Assembly: GCA_021791715.1 (NCBI GenBank)
Contig: JAJYWB010000022.1
Coordinates: 1 to 64,000, forward strand
Length of the DNA: 64,000 nucleotides
Origin: Planctomycetota bacterium
GTDB lineage: Bacteria > Planctomycetota > Planctomycetia > Isosphaerales > Isosphaeraceae
Direction: 5' to 3'
Shown here piece by piece: positions 62,892-64,000 of the stretch. Every line of letters begins with the position of its first letter. The stretch's first letter is position 1. A program made the position numbers and the translations under genes. The notes under the pieces were generated by a model that made no database searches, was not told the DNA's origin, and saw only the letters and a list, made by a program, of their open reading frames with translations.

Positions 62892-64000
62892 CTAAATCAC
62901 CGTCCCCTCGGGAATTACGGCGTTTTTGGGAATCACGATCACGCCGTCGCGGATCACGTAATCGGGAGAGCCTTCAAAATCGGTCACGCCTTTGACGTTG
63001 ATGATCTTCGACCCCGCTCCGATCCGCGCGTTCTTATCGATGATCGCCCCCTCGATCCGACAACCCGCGCCGATGCCGATCGGCGGACGCCCAAGGCGAT
63101 CGTTTTCGATCAGATCGGCGTCCATCTCGTAATCGTCGGCGCCCATGATGTAAGACCGCTTGATTGTAACGTCTCCCTCGATCATCGTGCGCAAACCGAC
63201 GACCGAATGCTCGATCACCGTCCCGCCTCGAATCTCACAACCGTCGCCGATGAGCGCGTGATCGATCCGAACGCCTCCTAAAAGCCGTGAACACGGCAAA
63301 AATCGGGGCCTCGTGTAAACGAGATGCTCCTCCATCGCGAAATCGATCGGCGGGTCGTCCTTCGTCAAATCGATATTCGCCTGGTGGAACGACCCGATCG
63401 TGCCGATATCCTCCCAGTAATCGTCGAATAAATAGGATTGCACGCGTCGACGCGGGATCGCGTGGGGGAACAGCTCTTTGCCGAAATCGGTCGCGTCGTT
63501 CTCCTCGAGCAACTCGACGAGCGTTTTGTAATTGAACAAATAAATGCCCATGCTGGCGAGATACGCGCGCCCCTTCGATTCGACTCCGTGGCGTTCGAGC
63601 CGATCGGGGTCGGTGCGAACCTTCGCGAGCGCGTCGGGAGTTTTCGGCTTTTCGAGAAAATCGGTGATCCTGCCGGCGGCGTCGATCTTCATAATGCCGC
63701 ACGAGGCCGCGGTACGCTCGTCGACGGGGAGGGTCGCGATCGTCGCGTCGGCCTTCGACTTCACATGCTCTTCGATCATCTCTTGAAAGTTCATACGATA
63801 AAGCTGATCGCCTGAAAGAATCAGCACCATTTCGACGCCGTGATCGGAGAAATACGGCAAGTTGCGCCGGACGGCGTCGGCGGTCCCCTGATACCACGAT
63901 TCGTGCTGCATCGTCTGCTGCGCCGCCAAGATCTCGACGAATCCGCCCCCGAACGAATCAAATTTATAAGAGTTGGCGATATGTCGATGCAAGCTCACCG
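62892..64000 (-). CDS. glgC: Glucose-1-phosphate adenylyltransferase, N-terminus cut by window edge
   Basis: ADP-glucose pyrophosphorylase supplies the sugar donor for glycogen synthesis. The visible part begins in the SLHRHIANSYKFD segment and continues with the GTADAVRRNLPYF and LILSGDQLYRMNFQEMIEEH substrate-binding region, MGIYLFNYKTLVELL, and the C-terminal left-handed beta helix (IEGDVTIKRSYIMGADDYE, IGAGCRIEGAIIDKNARIG). About 65-75 N-terminal residues, including the GGxGTRL motif, lie beyond the edge. Its reading direction is the same as that of the kinase and accA. Confidence 0.95.
   Translation of the reverse strand, partial: VSLHRHIANSYKFDSFGGGFVEILAAQQTMQHESWYQGTADAVRRNLPYFSDHGVEMVLILSGDQLYRMNFQEMIEEHVKSKADATIATLPVDERTAASCGIMKIDAAGRITDFLEKPKTPDALAKVRTDPDRLERHGVESKGRAYLASMGIYLFNYKTLVELLEENDATDFGKELFPHAIPRRRVQSYLFDDYWEDIGTIGSFHQANIDLTKDDPPIDFAMEEHLVYTRPRFLPCSRLLGGVRIDHALIGDGCEIRGGTVIEHSVVGLRTMIEGDVTIKRSYIMGADDYEMDADLIENDRLGRPPIGIGAGCRIEGAIIDKNARIGAGSKIINVKGVTDFEGSPDYVIRDGVIVIPKNAVIPEGTVI

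Overview
The window is about 64 kb of moderately GC-rich bacterial DNA. It most likely comes from a planctomycete, probably related to the Isosphaeraceae. This rests on protein content: a large secreted beta-helix protein with the N-terminal CESLEDRRLLA signature typical of planctomycete exported proteins, a PEP-CTERM protein, a WD40-like propeller protein, a TatC with a large extra domain, a CobA-HemD fusion, an orphan NtrC-type regulator, and frequent GTG/TTG starts. Host DNA is very rich in GATC/CGATCG words, which keeps antisense frames open and creates many long shadow ORFs. No 16S rRNA gene is present, so the taxonomy is an inference.

Layout. 1-1.3 kb: two tandem Uma2-type nuclease-fold genes (the first cut by the window edge). 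1.8-4.4 kb: tatC and a CobA-HemD fusion. 4.4-8.1 kb: a small membrane protein, then an inositol-phosphate synthase, a TIM-barrel isomerase and a UbiA prenyltransferase that recall part of the ebo/EDB clusters. 8.2-15.2 kb: glycosyltransferase, secreted S41 protease, WD40-like protein and two small unknowns. 15.8-22 kb: the translation/transcription block nusA-infB, a strong terminator, then rbfA. 22.1-29.6 kb: an endonuclease III paralogue with a long charged tail, a WecA-type transferase overlapping an O-antigen-ligase-like protein, a PEP-CTERM protein and a cysteine-rich repeat protein. 30.2-35.1 kb: a coupled HTTM-DCC operon, then a four-haem cytochrome lipoprotein and a DUF962/Mpo1-like protein. 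35.5-37.9 kb: two copies of a palindromic dispersed element flanking tatD and a small membrane protein; the second copy contains 18 units of a 20-bp tandem repeat. 38.1-45.8 kb: rarA, the LEDRRLLA protein, and a redox locus of PepSY-TM/ApbE-DUF2271 divergent from a secreted MsrA. 46-51.4 kb: cimA, valS, a bifunctional-nuclease-family gene and tRNA-Ser(UGA). 51.4-53.4 kb: a compact, compositionally foreign three-gene cassette next to the tRNA. 53.7-58 kb: a SprT-like protein and a three-gene coupled envelope operon (LPG-synthase-like flippase, DPM-type GT2, GT-C transferase). 58-64 kb: an unknown small gene, an AT-rich gene desert, an NtrC-family regulator, accA, an atypical Ser/Thr kinase, and glgC (cut by the right edge).

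The best candidate for an undescribed system is the 51.74-53.31 kb cassette: a TIGR04255-type protein and two unknown proteins with one-base stop/start overlaps, almost no GATC sites, next to a tRNA-Ser gene whose last bases recur 2 kb downstream. Other loci worth attention are the palindromic element with its internal tandem array, the mosaic Uma2 pair, the Ino1/TIM-barrel/UbiA cluster, the PepSY-ApbE-MsrA locus with an inverted repeat over the msrA promoter, and the kinase with a degenerate nucleotide-binding loop.
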